A stretch of DNA of 64,000 bases from Fusibacter sp. 3D3 (GTDB taxonomy: Bacteria; Bacillota; Clostridia; Peptostreptococcales; Acidaminobacteraceae): contig NZ_BDHH01000007.1 in NCBI RefSeq assembly GCF_001748365.1, forward strand, positions 1-64,000, written 5' to 3'. The notes below the pieces were generated by a model. It was not told the DNA's origin. It did no database searches and worked only from the letters and a program-made list of their open reading frames with translations. Positions 63,747-64,000 of the stretch are shown here, piece after piece (the stretch's first letter is position 1; every line of letters begins with the position of its first letter). The position numbers were made by a program, and so were the translations under genes.

Positions 63747-64000
63747 TTGTTCAAAATCAATCCTGAAAAAAGACATAAGAATGCACTAGACCAACTTTTT
63801 TATGACGTTATGGAAGAAAAAGTAAGTTGTGCCGTGAAAAAAGGTGAAAATGTGATCAATACTTTTGATGTAGATGTCAGTGAGACTGACAGAGGTTACA
63901 TCATTGAAGCAGAACTACCGGGGTTTTCAATTGATCAGATCACCATTATTTACGAAGATAATTATTTGAGCATTATTGCTCAAAAACAGGAATCCAATAA
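63747..64000 (+). CDS. Hsp20/alpha-crystallin small heat-shock protein (3' truncated by window)
   Basis: The first 84 residues of an Hsp20 family chaperone that holds unfolded proteins. The alpha-crystallin domain begins with VDVSETDRGYIIEAELPGF, the family start block, and continues SIDQITIIYEDNYLSIIAQ. TTG start at 63747 with GGGAGGTG ahead. The gene runs beyond the window, so length and end are not known. I see no CIRCE repeat or clear promoter in the gap before it. Confidence 0.85.
   Translation, partial: MFKINPEKRHKNALDQLFYDVMEEKVSCAVKKGENVINTFDVDVSETDRGYIIEAELPGFSIDQITIIYEDNYLSIIAQKQESN

Overview
The window comes from a low-GC, Gram-positive anaerobe of the class Clostridia. The evidence is AT-rich DNA, strong AGGAGG-type ribosome binding sites, frequent TTG/GTG starts, SigA-type promoters (TTGACA-17-TATAAT), a degS/degU pair, a clostridial serC-serA-DUF1015 operon, and formiminotransferase-type histidine degradation. 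The gene set suggests an amino-acid-using fermenter that makes or salvages cobalamin. Genus cannot be fixed from the sequence alone.

Layout. (1) 1-2300: the 3' end of a 23S rRNA, a 5S rRNA and eleven tRNA genes in two blocks; the second block repeats the Val-Leu pair of the first. (2) 2.4-3.7 kb: a small membrane protein and an aminoglycoside-phosphotransferase-fold kinase. (3) 4.0-8.2 kb, minus strand: an ACT-domain protein, homoserine dehydrogenase, a truncated threonine synthase remnant, homoserine kinase and aspartate kinase. (4) 8.9-18.7 kb: a cobalamin riboswitch followed by cbiP, cbiB, cobD, a B12-type ABC importer (binding protein, permease, ATPase), cobU, cobS and cbiA. (5) 18.8-23.5 kb: a ZIP metal transporter, a type II NADH dehydrogenase with a membrane tail, and a NusG_II / Gx transporter / polyprenyl synthase group that probably serves quinone or isoprenoid synthesis. 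(6) 23.6-32.5 kb: methionine sulfoxide reductase, greA, a lipoprotein, two diguanylate cyclases, asnS, map and an MgtC-type protein. (7) 33-36 kb: ftcD, hutI and fchA, which degrade histidine onto tetrahydrofolate; hutH lies 20 kb away at 55.6 kb and no hutU is present. (8) 36-45.5 kb: degV, the serine operon, a divergent glutamine synthetase, threonine aldolase and an RluA-type pseudouridine synthase. (9) 45.5-47.4 kb: a 6S RNA gene and a convergent M23 peptidase-bactofilin pair. (10) 47.6-53.5 kb: a MarR regulator and a 1783-residue pseudokinase-ATPase-TPR-GAF-GGDEF protein. (11) 53.5-64 kb: a YgiQ-type radical SAM protein, hutH, a DUF896 protein, cheW, degS-degU, an M18 aminopeptidase, an OmpR-type two-component system and the start of an Hsp20 gene.

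The most unusual non-coding structure is a family of about 145-bp elements with a conserved multi-helix fold. There are two full copies (3797-3941 and 55448-55591) and one 5'-truncated copy (24177-24250), all on the + strand and all intergenic. Hairpin stems change in a compensatory way between the full copies and a long-range helix closes the fold, so the element is probably selected as RNA or as a mobile-element end. Other points of note are a 120-bp nested palindrome with a partial copy elsewhere, the thrC remnant, the giant c-di-GMP signalling protein, and a B12-binding protein with a stalk domain but no lipid anchor.
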